This document shows, piece after piece, positions 23,009 to 31,595 of a stretch of 64,000 nucleotides of DNA. The DNA comes from Microlunatus lacustris (lineage in GTDB: Bacteria; Actinomycetota; Actinomycetes; Propionibacteriales; Propionibacteriaceae), in contig BAAAJN010000005.1 in assembly GCA_039527025.1 (NCBI GenBank), positions 124,001 through 188,000 of the forward strand, in the 5' to 3' direction. Below the pieces are notes generated by a model, which did not search any database, was not told where the DNA came from, and was given only the letters and a program-made list of their open reading frames with translations. How positions within the stretch are numbered: the first letter of the stretch is position 1; every line of letters begins with the position of its first letter. Both the position numbers and the translations under genes were made by a program.

Positions 23009-23937
23009 GCACCGCCACCCACACCTCGGAGCGGCGCGATGCCGCCGGACCCGGTACGGGGAGCACCGGTCGGCTGCGGCACCGCCCCCTCACCCCGGCC
23101 CGGGTCCTGCTGCACGTCTTCCTGCTCGTCACCGCACTGGGCTGGCTGTTCCCGCTGCTCTGGGCGCTGTTCAACTCCTTCCGCGACTACGCCTACACCG
23201 CGACCAACGGCTACGCCTCCTTCGGCGGCTTCACCCTGGGCAACTACGCCGCCGCCTGGGAGCGGGGCAACTTCCTGCAGACGTTCGGCAACTCGGTGCT
23301 GATCACCGTGCCGGCCGTGGTGCTGACCCTGCTGCTGGCCTCCTGCGTCGCCTTCGTGCTGGCCCGGTTCAGCTTCAAGCTCAACCTGACCCTGCTGGGC
23401 GTCTTCATCGCCGCCAACCTGCTGCCCCCGCAGTCCCTGCTCATCCCCATCTACCGGGCCTTCCGCGCCGTCCCGCTGCCCGAGTGGCTGAGCGACTCCG
23501 GAACCATGCTGAACAGCTTCGTCGGGCTGGTGCTGATCAACACCGCGTTCCAGACCGGCTTCTGCACCTTCGTGCTCAGCAACTACATGAAGGCGCTGCC
23601 GCACGAGCTCTACGAGTCCGCCGAGGTGGACGGCGCCAGCGTGTGGCGGCAGTTCTGGCAGATCACCCTGCCGCTGTGCCGGCCGGCCCTGGCCGCGCTG
23701 GCGACGCTGGAGGTCACCTGGATCTACAACGAGTTCTTCTGGGCCACCGTGCTGCTGCAGACCGGCGACAAGTTCCCGGTGACGAGCTCGCTGAACAACC
23801 TGCGGGGGCAGTTCTTCGTCGACTACAACCTGCTCTCGGCCGGGTCGATGCTGGTGGCGCTGCCGCCGATCATCGTGTTCTTCCTGCTGCAGAAGCAGTT
23901 CATCTCCGGCCTGACCCTCGGCGCCACCAAGGGCTGA
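23005..23937 (+). CDS. Sugar ABC transporter permease (MalG-type)
   Basis: A 310-residue membrane protein, the second permease of the importer. The start ATG overlaps the previous TGA (ATGA). Six helices are visible, and the EAA loop reads ESAEVDGASVWRQFWQITLPLCRP near 205-228. The N-terminal periplasmic loop FNSFRDYAYTATNGYASFGGFTLGNYAAAW is characteristic of the group that handles plant- or host-derived oligosaccharides, though the substrate cannot be fixed from sequence. The operon ends here without an ATP-binding protein, glycosidase or local regulator. Confidence 0.93.
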   Translation: MSTATHTSERRDAAGPGTGSTGRLRHRPLTPARVLLHVFLLVTALGWLFPLLWALFNSFRDYAYTATNGYASFGGFTLGNYAAAWERGNFLQTFGNSVLITVPAVVLTLLLASCVAFVLARFSFKLNLTLLGVFIAANLLPPQSLLIPIYRAFRAVPLPEWLSDSGTMLNSFVGLVLINTAFQTGFCTFVLSNYMKALPHELYESAEVDGASVWRQFWQITLPLCRPALAALATLEVTWIYNEFFWATVLLQTGDKFPVTSSLNNLRGQFFVDYNLLSAGSMLVALPPIIVFFLLQKQFISGLTLGATKG

Positions 23938-23960
23938 ACTGGTCGGTCGTCCCGCGGCAG

Positions 23961-23966
23961 TAGGCT
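23961..23966 (+). promoter_or_regulatory. -10 box of the leaderless TIGR03936 gene
   Basis: TAGGCT ends 8 nt before the ATG at 23975, just downstream of the sugar operon. It gives this conserved gene its own promoter after separation from its usual partner. Confidence 0.45.
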
Positions 23967-23974
23967 CGTCGGCC

Positions 23975-24712
23975 ATGGCCACCCGGACCCAGCCCGAGCA
24001 GCAGGCCCCGCCGGTGCAGCGGTTGCGCGTCCGCTACGCGAAGCGTGGCCGGGCGCGCTTCACCAGCCACCGGGACTTCGGGCGCGCCTTCGAGCGCGCG
24101 CTGCGCCGGGCCGGGGTCCCGATGGCCTACTCCTCCGGCTTCACGCCCCACCCGCGCATCTCCTACGCCAACGCCTCCCCGACCGGCGCCGCCAGCGAGG
24201 CGGAGTACCTGGAGATCGGGCTGTCCGCGGCCTGCGACCCGGTCAAGGTCCGCGAGGCCCTCGACGCGGCGCTGCCGCCGGGCCTGGACGTCGTCGACGT
24301 GGTGCCCGCCACGCCGGGCGCGCTGGCCGACCTGCTGACCGGGTCGGTCTGGGCGCTGGACCTGCCCGGCCTCACCGAGCCGGTGCTGGCCGCCGCCGTC
24401 GTCCGGTTCCTGGCGGCGGAGGAGGTGCAGGTGGAGCGGATGACCAAGAACGGGCTGCGGCACTTCGACGCCCGCGCAGCCGTCGTGACGCTGGTCGCGG
24501 CCACCGGGGACGAGCCCGTCCCGCCGGCCGCGGAGGGCAGCCTGCGCCTGGTCGTCACCCTCGAGCACACCGTCCCAGCGGTCCGGCCCGACGACGTGCT
24601 GGCCGCCCTGGTGGTCCTCGCGCCGGAGGCGACCCCGGTCGACCCGCCGGTGCTGACCCGGCTCACGCAGGGCGTGCTGGACCGCGGCAGCGGGCTCGTC
24701 GCCGAGCCCTGA
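23975..24712 (+). CDS. TIGR03936 / DUF2344 radical SAM-associated protein
   Basis: A 245-residue protein whose opening RLRVRYAKRGRARFTSHRDFGRAFERALRRAGVPMAYSSGFTPHPRISYA is diagnostic for the family. In many genomes it is fused to, or immediately follows, the TIGR03960 radical SAM protein and precedes RNase E, so it is thought to be a substrate or partner subunit of that enzyme. The biochemical role is unknown. Here it keeps its place before rne but is 6.7 kb from its partner at 15312. It has its own leaderless promoter. Confidence 0.92.
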   Translation: MATRTQPEQQAPPVQRLRVRYAKRGRARFTSHRDFGRAFERALRRAGVPMAYSSGFTPHPRISYANASPTGAASEAEYLEIGLSAACDPVKVREALDAALPPGLDVVDVVPATPGALADLLTGSVWALDLPGLTEPVLAAAVVRFLAAEEVQVERMTKNGLRHFDARAAVVTLVAATGDEPVPPAAEGSLRLVVTLEHTVPAVRPDDVLAALVVLAPEATPVDPPVLTRLTQGVLDRGSGLVAEP

Positions 24713-25023
24713 GGGGCGCTCCGGCGACGTCGGCTCACCGGCCGGCCGCCGAAGGTGTGGGATACTGGCTCTCGACCGGGTGTCCCGAGCTGACCCAGCG
24801 AGGGTCCCGGCCTCGACGAGTCCGTGGTGGGGTGACAGGCCGCCACGCTGGTGAGGACCTCAGGTCTCCACCGCGACAAGCCGGTCCGAGCGTGTGACGA
24901 CGGCCGTGCCTGACCGCGGGAGTCCCGGCCCACCACGTCGGTCCCCGTCAGCTTCCGCAGCCCGGCCCCCGTCCGGAGCGGCGAACGAGAACTGCGCGCC
25001 AGCCGCGCACCAGAGGAGTCCGG
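24713..25023 (+). other. Long 5' region of rne
   Basis: 311 bp between the TIGR03936 gene and rne with no credible reading frame. A candidate -10 box GATACT at 24761-24766 would give a leader of about 250 nt, unusually long for this window. The leader has several GC-rich self-complementary stretches (for example around 24785-24815 and 24840-24880) and ends in AGAGGAGTCCGG before the ATG. RNase E controls its own mRNA through the 5' UTR in E. coli; a similar role here is inference. Confidence 0.4.
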
Positions 25024-28000
25024 ATGCTCGACCACGAGCCCGACACGAACGAGCCCACCGAGGGCACCAGCCCGTCCGCCGAGCAGCCCGCTGCCCGCGC
25101 CCCGCGCCGCCGGCGTGCTGCCAGCCGACCCGCCGGACCACCGGCCGGCACCGCGGACGCCCCGCCGGTGGTGGCCGAGGCCGCGCCCGCAGCGCAGGCC
25201 CCGGCACCCGAGAGCCCCGCGCCGGAACCGTCAGCGCCCGAGGTGCCCGCAGCGCCCGCGCCGGTGGCCGAGACCACCGCGGAGGTGGCGGGGACCGATG
25301 CGCCGCTGCCGGCCAAGAGGACCCCGCGGAAGGCGGCCGCCAAGCGGCCCACCAAGAAGGCCGCGACCGCGCCGGCCGCCCAGGAGGCGCCGGCGGTGGA
25401 GGCGGCCGTCGAGACCCCGGCCGACCCGCCCGCCAGCAGCATCACCGAGGCGGAGGCCGAGACGGCCGCGCCCGCCCCGCGGAAGCGGGCCCCGCGCAAG
25501 CGCGCCGCCAAGAAGGTGGCGGCACCTGCTGCTGAGTCCTCCGCCGACGACCTGGTGGCCGAGGCCTCCGTCGTCCCCGAGGTGAGCGCTCCGGCCGTGG
25601 TGGACACCCCCGACGCCGCCGAGACCGCCGAAGCCGGGATCCCCCAGGACACGACGTCGGCGGCCCCGGCCGCCCAGCCGCTGCTGCCCGAGCCGACCGA
25701 GGAGACCCGCGCAGGAGCCTGGGCCGGCGAGGAGGCCGTCGCCGAGGTGCCCGTCGCCGAGGTGCCCGCCGCGCTGCAGCAGCTGGCCGACGCCATCGCC
25801 CGCGACGGCGTCCCGGCCGACGCCTTCGAGCAGGCGCTCGAGGAGACCCCGGCGCCGGACCTGGCGCCGCTGCAGGAGTCACCGCTCGACGTCGTCGAGG
25901 ACACCGTCGGCGACACCCAGGTGCAGGCCGACGCCAGCGCCCCGGCCGATCCCGCCGCGCAGGTCCCGCCGGCTGACACCGACCCGGCCGACGGCGAGCC
26001 AGCCGAGGCCGAGGCCGACGCCGAGGGCAGCGACGACGAGGACGACGACAGCGACGACGCGGAGAGCCGCGAGGGTGACGGCTCCCGTCGCCGTCGCCGT
26101 CGCCGCGGCGGCCGTCGCCGTCGTCGCACCGGTGGCGACGAGGACAGCACCGACACCGACACCGACGCTGAGGACGACACCGAGGCTCCGCCCGTCGTCG
26201 ACGAGGCCACCCCCGCCGCCGAGAGCACCACCCCCGAGGCGGCCGGTGAGCCCGACGACGAGGACAGCGCCGACTCCGCCGAGGAGGGTGACGGCTCGCG
26301 TCGTCGTCGTCGCCGTCGTCGTCGTCGCGGCGAGGACTCCGGCAGCGCGGCCGACGACCCGGGCGAGGTCGTGGTCCGGGTCCGCGAGCCGCGCAAGAAC
26401 ACCAAGTCCGCGAGCTCCGAGGTCACCGGCATCGAGGGCTCGACCCGGATGGAGGCCAAGCGCCAGCGCCGCCGGGACGGCCGGGACGCCGGCCGCCGTC
26501 GCGCCCCGATCCTGTCCGAGGCCGAGTTCCTGGCCCGCCGGGAGTCGGTCAGCCGCAAGATGATCGTCCGGCAGGCCGACGACCTCTCCCAGATCGCCGT
26601 GATCGAGGACGACATCCTCGTCGAGCACTACGTCGACCGGGACTCCGCGGCGTCGCTGATCGGCAACGTCTACCTCGGCCGGGTGCAGAACGTGCTGCCG
26701 TCGATGGAGGCCGCCTTCATCGACATCGGCCGCGGCCGCAACGCCGTGCTGTACGCCGGCGAGGTCGACTGGGACTCCTTCGGGGCTGAAGGCCAGGGCC
26801 GCAAGGTCGAGCGGGTGCTCAAGTCCGGCCAGACGATCCTGGTGCAGGTCACCAAGGACCCGGTCGGGGCCAAGGGCGCCCGGCTGACCAACCACGTCTC
26901 CATCCCGGGCCGCTACATCGTGTACGCGCCCAGCGGGCACCTGTCGGGGATCTCGCGCAAGCTGCCCGACACCGAGCGCCGCCGGCTCAAGGAGATCCTG
27001 GCCGACCTGATCGGTGAGGCCAGCGTCATCGTGCGCACCGCCGCCGAGGGGGCGAGCGAGGAGGAGCTGGTCCGCGACGTCAACCGGCTCAAGGCCCAGT
27101 GGGCGGACATCGAGAAGAAGGTCAGCTCCGGCCAGTCCCCGCAGCAGCTCTACGGCGAGCCCGACCTCACCGTCCGGATCGTCCGCGACCTGTTCACCGA
27201 GGACTTCTCCGAGCTGATCATCCAGGGCAACGGCGGGCCGAACGACGCCTCGATCGCGGTCGAGTCCTACGTCAGCCACGTCGCCCCGCACCTGGAGGAC
27301 CGGATCCGCACCTGGAACCCGGAGACCCAGGGCGACCTGTTCGCCGAGTTCCGGTTGGACGAGCAGATCGCCAAGGGCCTGGAGCGCAAGGTGTTCCTGC
27401 CCTCCGGCGGCTCGCTGGTGATCGACCGGACCGAGGCCATGACGGTCATCGACGTCAACACCGGCAAGTTCACCGGCAGCGGCGGCAACCTCGAGGCCAC
27501 CGTCACCAGCAACAACCTGGAGGCGGCGGAGGAGATCGTCCGCCAGCTCCGACTGCGCGACATCGGCGGCATCATCGTCATCGACTTCATCGACATGGTG
27601 CTGCCCGCCAACCGCGAGCTGCTGCTCCGACGGCTGGTGGAGTGCCTGGGCCGTGACCGGACCCGGCACCAGGTCGCCGAGGTCACCAGCCTCGGCCTGG
27701 TCCAGATGACCCGCAAGAAGATCGGCACCGGCCTGGCCGAGGCCTTCACCACCGAGTGCCCGCACTGCCACGGCCGGGGCGTGGAGATCCACGACCTGCC
27801 GGTGGACTCCCAGCGCCAGGCGGACGGCGGGACCCGGGACTCCGGACGCGGCGACTCCGGACGCGGCGACTCCGGACGCGGCGACTCCGGACGCGGCGAT
27901 TCCGGTCGTGGCGATTCCGGTCGCGGGGGTGGCCGTCGCGGTGGCAACCAGGGCGGTGGCAACGGCGGCGGCAACGGCGGTGGCAACCAGGGCGGCAGCG

Positions 28001-28428
28001 GTGGCAACCAGGGCGGTGGCAACGGCGGTGGCCGGGGCGAGCGCCAGCCGCGGCCCAGCGCACCGTCCGCTCCCGCCCCGGCGGCCGAGCCTGCTGCGGC
28101 CATCGAGCCGGCGCGGACCGACGAGTCCCCGGAGGTGACCCCGGTCCCGGTGGGGCTGGACGCCCCGGCGACCGACGTCCCCGCGACCACGTCGACGGAG
28201 CCGGCCGGCGAGCCGGTGCCGGCGGCCGAGCCCGAGGAGCAGCCGTGCACCCGGCGGGGCGGTACCCGCCGGCGTGCCGTCCGCGAGCAGGGCGCGCCGA
28301 GCACCGCGGCGGCCCAGGCCGACCAGGCGGTGGAGCAGTCGGCCGCCCCCGAGCCGGTGCCCACCGTGGCCGACCCGCAGGCGGCCCCGGCCGCCGACCC
28401 GCAGGGCGAGCCCGTCCCGTCCAGCTAG
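25024..28428 (+). CDS. rne: Ribonuclease E/G family endoribonuclease
   Basis: A 1134-residue RNase E, the main single-strand endonuclease for mRNA decay and rRNA/tRNA processing. The first ~500 residues are disordered, Ala/Pro/Glu-rich, with Arg runs (RRRRRRGGRRRRR near 356 and a run of ten near 430) that likely bind RNA. The S1 domain follows (IGNVYLGRVQNVLPSMEAAFIDIG, about 545-568). The catalytic aspartates are Asp810 in MTVIDVNTG and Asp854 in IIVIDFIDM, and the zinc-link is CPHC at 912-915. The C-terminal tail holds five tandem SGRGD repeats, a Gly/Asn-rich stretch and another disordered Ala/Pro region. The long arms on both sides of the core are typical of actinobacterial RNase E. Confidence 0.96.
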   Translation: MLDHEPDTNEPTEGTSPSAEQPAARAPRRRRAASRPAGPPAGTADAPPVVAEAAPAAQAPAPESPAPEPSAPEVPAAPAPVAETTAEVAGTDAPLPAKRTPRKAAAKRPTKKAATAPAAQEAPAVEAAVETPADPPASSITEAEAETAAPAPRKRAPRKRAAKKVAAPAAESSADDLVAEASVVPEVSAPAVVDTPDAAETAEAGIPQDTTSAAPAAQPLLPEPTEETRAGAWAGEEAVAEVPVAEVPAALQQLADAIARDGVPADAFEQALEETPAPDLAPLQESPLDVVEDTVGDTQVQADASAPADPAAQVPPADTDPADGEPAEAEADAEGSDDEDDDSDDAESREGDGSRRRRRRRGGRRRRRTGGDEDSTDTDTDAEDDTEAPPVVDEATPAAESTTPEAAGEPDDEDSADSAEEGDGSRRRRRRRRRRGEDSGSAADDPGEVVVRVREPRKNTKSASSEVTGIEGSTRMEAKRQRRRDGRDAGRRRAPILSEAEFLARRESVSRKMIVRQADDLSQIAVIEDDILVEHYVDRDSAASLIGNVYLGRVQNVLPSMEAAFIDIGRGRNAVLYAGEVDWDSFGAEGQGRKVERVLKSGQTILVQVTKDPVGAKGARLTNHVSIPGRYIVYAPSGHLSGISRKLPDTERRRLKEILADLIGEASVIVRTAAEGASEEELVRDVNRLKAQWADIEKKVSSGQSPQQLYGEPDLTVRIVRDLFTEDFSELIIQGNGGPNDASIAVESYVSHVAPHLEDRIRTWNPETQGDLFAEFRLDEQIAKGLERKVFLPSGGSLVIDRTEAMTVIDVNTGKFTGSGGNLEATVTSNNLEAAEEIVRQLRLRDIGGIIVIDFIDMVLPANRELLLRRLVECLGRDRTRHQVAEVTSLGLVQMTRKKIGTGLAEAFTTECPHCHGRGVEIHDLPVDSQRQADGGTRDSGRGDSGRGDSGRGDSGRGDSGRGDSGRGGGRRGGNQGGGNGGGNGGGNQGGSGGNQGGGNGGGRGERQPRPSAPSAPAPAAEPAAAIEPARTDESPEVTPVPVGLDAPATDVPATTSTEPAGEPVPAAEPEEQPCTRRGGTRRRAVREQGAPSTAAAQADQAVEQSAAPEPVPTVADPQAAPAADPQGEPVPSS
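27841..27930 (+). repeat. Tandem 15-bp repeats inside rne
   Basis: Five complete copies and one partial copy of a 15-bp unit, TCCGGACGCGGCGAC and close variants, each coding for SGRGD. They are followed at about 27934-28035 by irregular GGCAAC/GGCGGT repeats coding for Gly-Asn-Gln runs. Copy number can be expected to vary between strains. Confidence 0.9.
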
Positions 28429-28432
28429 GACA

Positions 28433-28475
28433 CGGCCAGGACGCCGCACCTCTCCAGGGTGCGGCGTCCTGGCCG
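28433..28475 (+). terminator. Strong stem-loop after rne
   Basis: A perfect 18-bp GC-rich inverted repeat (28433-28450 and 28458-28475) with a 7-nt loop, starting 5 nt after the rne stop. No U-run follows (TTCCGG), so it fits the I-shaped terminators of actinobacteria or a stabilising 3' hairpin. Confidence 0.75.
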
Positions 28476-28490
28476 TTCCGGGGCCCGGGA

Positions 28491-28496
28491 CATACT
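28491..28496 (+). promoter_or_regulatory. -10 box of the leaderless fprA promoter
   Basis: CATACT ends 6 nt before the ATG at 28503, directly after the rne terminator hairpin. Confidence 0.4.
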
Positions 28497-28502
28497 GGCG
28501 AC

Positions 28503-29948
28503 ATGAGCGCGGACGCCTCGGCCTCGACACCGCTGGTCGTCGCCGTGATCGGGGCGGGCCCGTCGGGGATCTACGCCGCCGAGGCGCTGACCACCCAGAC
28601 GGACATCCCGGTCGAGGTGGCGGTGATCGACCGGTTGCCGGTGCCCTTCGGCCTGGTCCGCTACGGCGTCGCCCCGGACCACCACAGCATCCGATCCATC
28701 CGCAACACCTTGGAGCGGACGCTGGAGCGGACCGGTGTCGCCTTCTACGGCGACGTCACGATCGGTCGCGACCTCACCGTCGAGGAGCTCCGCGGCGCCG
28801 TCGACGTCGTCCTCTACGCCTACGGCGCGGGCGCGGACCGCCGGCTCGGCATCCCCGGCGAGGACCTGCCCGGCAGCCTCGGCGCGCCCGAGTTCGTGAC
28901 CTGGTACTGCGGGCACCCCGACGTGCACCCGGACGAGCACACCCACGCCGACGTGACCTCCGACCCGGAGGCCGGCGTCGACCAGGGCGCCCAGATCGCC
29001 CGGCTGGTCCGGCGGTCGCGGACCGCCGTCGTGGTCGGGGTCGGCAACGTGGCCCTCGACGTGGCCCGGGTCCTGGTCAAGACCGCCGACGAGCTCGCGC
29101 ACACCGACATGGCCGAGGAGGTGCTGGCCTCGCTGGCCGGCAAGCACGTCGAGACGGTGCACGTCCTCGGCCGGCGCGGTCCCGCCTACACCGCCTTCAC
29201 CACCAAGGAGCTGCGCGAGCTGGGCCAGCTGCCCGACCTCGACCTGGTGGTCAGCGCGGAGGACCTGGAGCTCGACGCGTCCAGCCTGGCCGTGGTGGCC
29301 CAGGACAAGGTGGCGGCCCGGAACGTGGCGGTGCTGCGGGAGTGGGCGGCGCGGCCGCCGACCGGCGCCTCCCGCCGGATCCACCTGCACTTCTGGACCC
29401 GCCCCACCCAGATCCTGGGGGAGGACCACGTCACCGGCGTCGAGCTGGAGCGCACCGTGATCGGCGCGGAGGGCTACGTCGAGGGGACCGGCGAGCTGAG
29501 CGCCGTCGACGCGGACCTGGTGGTCCGCTCGGTCGGCTACCGCGGCGTCGCGCTGCCGGGGGTGCCCTACGACGCCGCCACCGGCCGGGTGCCGCACGCC
29601 GAGGGCCGGGTCATCCGCGACGGCGGCTTCTCACCTGATGAGTACGTGAGCGGCTGGATCAAGCGCGGCCCGACCGGGGTGATCGGCACGAACAAGTCCG
29701 ACGCGGTGGAGACCGTGGCCTCGCTGCTCGCCGACGTCCGGGCCGGCCGGGTCGCGCCGCAGGGCCGCTCCGGCGCCCTCGACGTGCTGCTCGCCGGCCG
29801 TGGTCTGCAGGCCCTGGACCTGCCCGCCTGGCGCCGGATCGATGCCGCCGAGGTGGCCCTGGGCACCAGTCGCGGCCGGCTGCGGACGACGCTGGCCCAC
29901 CGCATCGAGCTGCTCGCGGCCGCCGAGCACCGCGGCGGCGGCGCCTGA
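28503..29948 (+). CDS. fprA: Ferredoxin--NADP reductase, adrenodoxin reductase type (FprA-like)
   Basis: A 481-residue FAD/NADP flavoprotein that passes electrons between NADPH and ferredoxins or cytochrome P450 partners. The FAD site VIGAGPSGIYAAEAL is near residues 14-28, with PVPFGLVRYGVAPDHHSIRSI after it, a hallmark of adrenodoxin reductases. The NADP-binding fold VVVGVGNVALDVARVL lies at about 177-192, and the C-terminal FAD contact is WIKRGPTGVIGTNKSDA. Length and motifs match mycobacterial FprA. It stands between rne and a convergent operon with only 7 bp separating the stop codons. Confidence 0.93.
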   Translation: MSADASASTPLVVAVIGAGPSGIYAAEALTTQTDIPVEVAVIDRLPVPFGLVRYGVAPDHHSIRSIRNTLERTLERTGVAFYGDVTIGRDLTVEELRGAVDVVLYAYGAGADRRLGIPGEDLPGSLGAPEFVTWYCGHPDVHPDEHTHADVTSDPEAGVDQGAQIARLVRRSRTAVVVGVGNVALDVARVLVKTADELAHTDMAEEVLASLAGKHVETVHVLGRRGPAYTAFTTKELRELGQLPDLDLVVSAEDLELDASSLAVVAQDKVAARNVAVLREWAARPPTGASRRIHLHFWTRPTQILGEDHVTGVELERTVIGAEGYVEGTGELSAVDADLVVRSVGYRGVALPGVPYDAATGRVPHAEGRVIRDGGFSPDEYVSGWIKRGPTGVIGTNKSDAVETVASLLADVRAGRVAPQGRSGALDVLLAGRGLQALDLPAWRRIDAAEVALGTSRGRLRTTLAHRIELLAAAEHRGGGA

Positions 29949-29955
29949 CCCCGTC

Positions 29956-30441
29956 TCAGACCGACGGGGGGAGGTAGCGCTCGCGGCGCTGCCGGACCAG
30001 CGTCGCGGCGTCGGTGACCGTGGTGTCGGTGCGACGCCGCAGCGCCCCACCCGGGGCGGGCAGCGCCCGCCGCCGGCCGTCCGCCAGCTCCAGGGCCGCC
30101 CAGCGCGGGGGCCGGCCGGTGTCGACCCGGACGCCGGTGATCTGCGCCCAGGGGTAGCGGTGGGTGCCGATCTCGCGCACCTCCACCCCCTCGGCGTCGA
30201 CCCGCACCCGCGTCCGGGCCGTCACCACCGCTGCGGCGACGACCACGAGCAGCAGCAGGACGTGGCCCAGCACCAGCAGCAGATCGGACCCGTCCCGCGA
30301 CCGAGCGGGGTCGAGCAGGGCGCGCAGGCCGCCGACCGCGATCCACACCACGGCGACCAGCGGCGCCAGCCGCAGCAGCAGCGGCGGACCGGTCAGCCGC
30401 CAGTCCACCCGCTCCCGGGCGGCCGGGGACGAAGCGCTCAC
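29956..30441 (-). CDS. Membrane-anchored PH-domain protein
   Basis: A 161-residue protein starting with GTG at 30441, which overlaps the preceding stop by 4 nt. Two hydrophobic helices, LAPLVAVVWIAVGGLRALL and LLLVLGHVLLLLVVVAAAVVTA, are followed by a cytoplasmic bacterial PH-like domain (VRVDAEGVEVREIGTHRYPWAQITGVRVD...WAALELADGRR). Bacterial PH-domain membrane proteins of this shape are common in actinobacteria with no assigned role. Third gene of the HipA-like/DUF3037 operon; the link is seen in gene order only. Confidence 0.8.
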   Translation of the reverse strand: MSASSPAARERVDWRLTGPPLLLRLAPLVAVVWIAVGGLRALLDPARSRDGSDLLLVLGHVLLLLVVVAAAVVTARTRVRVDAEGVEVREIGTHRYPWAQITGVRVDTGRPPRWAALELADGRRRALPAPGGALRRRTDTTVTDAATLVRQRRERYLPPSV

Positions 30442-30833
30442 CGGCCCGGAGCCACGGGAGCGACGAGCTTGCCGAGCAGGTCGGAGAGGGTGCGGCCGGG
30501 GTCAGCGGTGACACCGGCGTGCACGGGGGAGGGCTGGACCACCGTGCTGCGGGGGGCGGTCAGCCAGCCGAAGGTGTGCGCCAGCCCCGTGTTCTCGCGC
30601 GCGGTGCCCTCGGGGTGCCGGCAGGCGGCGACGACGGCCTCGGCCGAGGTCCGGACCGCGTCCAGGTCGATCTCCTCGGCCAGGGCCCGCAGCCGCACGT
30701 CGTCCACCACGACCGCGGCGTGCAGGTAGTCCAGCGCCTGGCAGTACAGGATCACGCCGACGTTGACGAACTCGCCGCGCTCGATCCGCGGCACCGCGCG
30801 CAGCACGGCGTACTGGAAGGCGTGCCGGCTCAC
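30438..30833 (-). CDS. DUF3037 family protein
   Basis: A 131-residue protein that starts with GTG at 30833 within the stop codon of the HipA-like gene (GTGA). Its N-terminus FQYAVLRAVPRIERGEFVNVGVILYC is the DUF3037 signature. The family is small, cytoplasmic and of unknown function. It is often encoded directly after a HipA-like kinase gene, as here, which suggests a shared system. The end FGWLTAPRSTVVQPSPVHAG is also conserved in the family. Translation is coupled on both sides. Confidence 0.87.
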   Translation of the reverse strand: MSRHAFQYAVLRAVPRIERGEFVNVGVILYCQALDYLHAAVVVDDVRLRALAEEIDLDAVRTSAEAVVAACRHPEGTARENTGLAHTFGWLTAPRSTVVQPSPVHAGVTADPGRTLSDLLGKLVAPVAPGR

Positions 30834-31588
30834 GGCAACCACCGCTCCGCCGCGTCCAGCCGGGCCAGCAGGTACTCGCGGTAGACCTCGCGGGCGGTGG
30901 GCGCGTCCTGCGGGGCGCGCGGGTCGGGTCGCGTCGGGTCGGGCTGCAACCACGCGTCGGGCACCAGCTCGAGCACCTCGGCCAGCAGCGTGGCGTCCAC
31001 CCGCGCCCGCAGGTCGGCGTGCACGCTGCGCGGGTCGCCGACCCCCACCAGCACGTGGTCGGCGTAGTTGTAGGCCGAGCCGGCGAAGGCGCCGACGTCG
31101 CCCCACGCGTGGTGGAAGCGCAGGCAGGCGCCGTGGTCGATCGCCCACAGCGCCTTGTGCCAGATCAGCAGGTTCGTGTTCCGCCGGCTGCGGTCGACGT
31201 TGGCCACGAAGGCGTCCAGCCAGACGACCCGGGACGCGGTGGCGGGGTCGACCGCGAAGGTGGTGTCGTAGCCGACGGAGCCGGGCAGGAAGTCCACGGC
31301 CAGGTTCATCCCGGCGCTGCGGGTCACCAGCTCCTGCACCTCCTCGTCGGGTTCCCGGCGGCCGATCTCGGCGTCCACGTCGACGAGCGCGAGCTCGGGG
31401 ACCGGGATGTCCAGGGCCCGGGCCAGCTCGCCCACCACGATCTCGGCGACCAGCGCCTTGGGGCCCTGGCCCGCGCCGGTGAACTTCACGACGTAGGTGC
31501 CCAGGTCGTCGGCCTCCATCAGCGCCGGCAACGAACCGCCCTCCCGCAGCGGGGTCAGGTAGGCCGTGGCGGCGATCCGGGGGAGCAC
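30830..31588 (-). CDS. HipA-like (HipA_2) kinase-fold protein
   Basis: A 252-residue protein with the HipA-type kinase fold: LREGGSLPALMEADDLGTYVVKFTGAGQGPKALVAEIVVGELARAL near the N-terminus covers the P-loop-like segment and the ATP-contact lysine, DAFVANVDRSRRNTNLL holds the catalytic Asp/Asn region, and AIDHGACL the metal-binding Asp. HipA itself phosphorylates glutamyl-tRNA synthetase, but targets of this shorter group are unknown. GTG at 31588 is chosen because a -10 box lies exactly 7 nt upstream; an earlier in-frame GTG at 31597 overlaps that box. No HipB-like antitoxin gene is adjacent. First gene of the operon. Confidence 0.85.
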   Translation of the reverse strand: MLPRIAATAYLTPLREGGSLPALMEADDLGTYVVKFTGAGQGPKALVAEIVVGELARALDIPVPELALVDVDAEIGRREPDEEVQELVTRSAGMNLAVDFLPGSVGYDTTFAVDPATASRVVWLDAFVANVDRSRRNTNLLIWHKALWAIDHGACLRFHHAWGDVGAFAGSAYNYADHVLVGVGDPRSVHADLRARVDATLLAEVLELVPDAWLQPDPTRPDPRAPQDAPTAREVYREYLLARLDAAERWLP

Positions 31589-31595
31589 GGGGGAC

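Noticed and set aside
27841..28035. CRISPR-like repeats
   Set aside because: The 15-bp units are contiguous, have no spacers and lie in frame inside rne as SGRGD codons.
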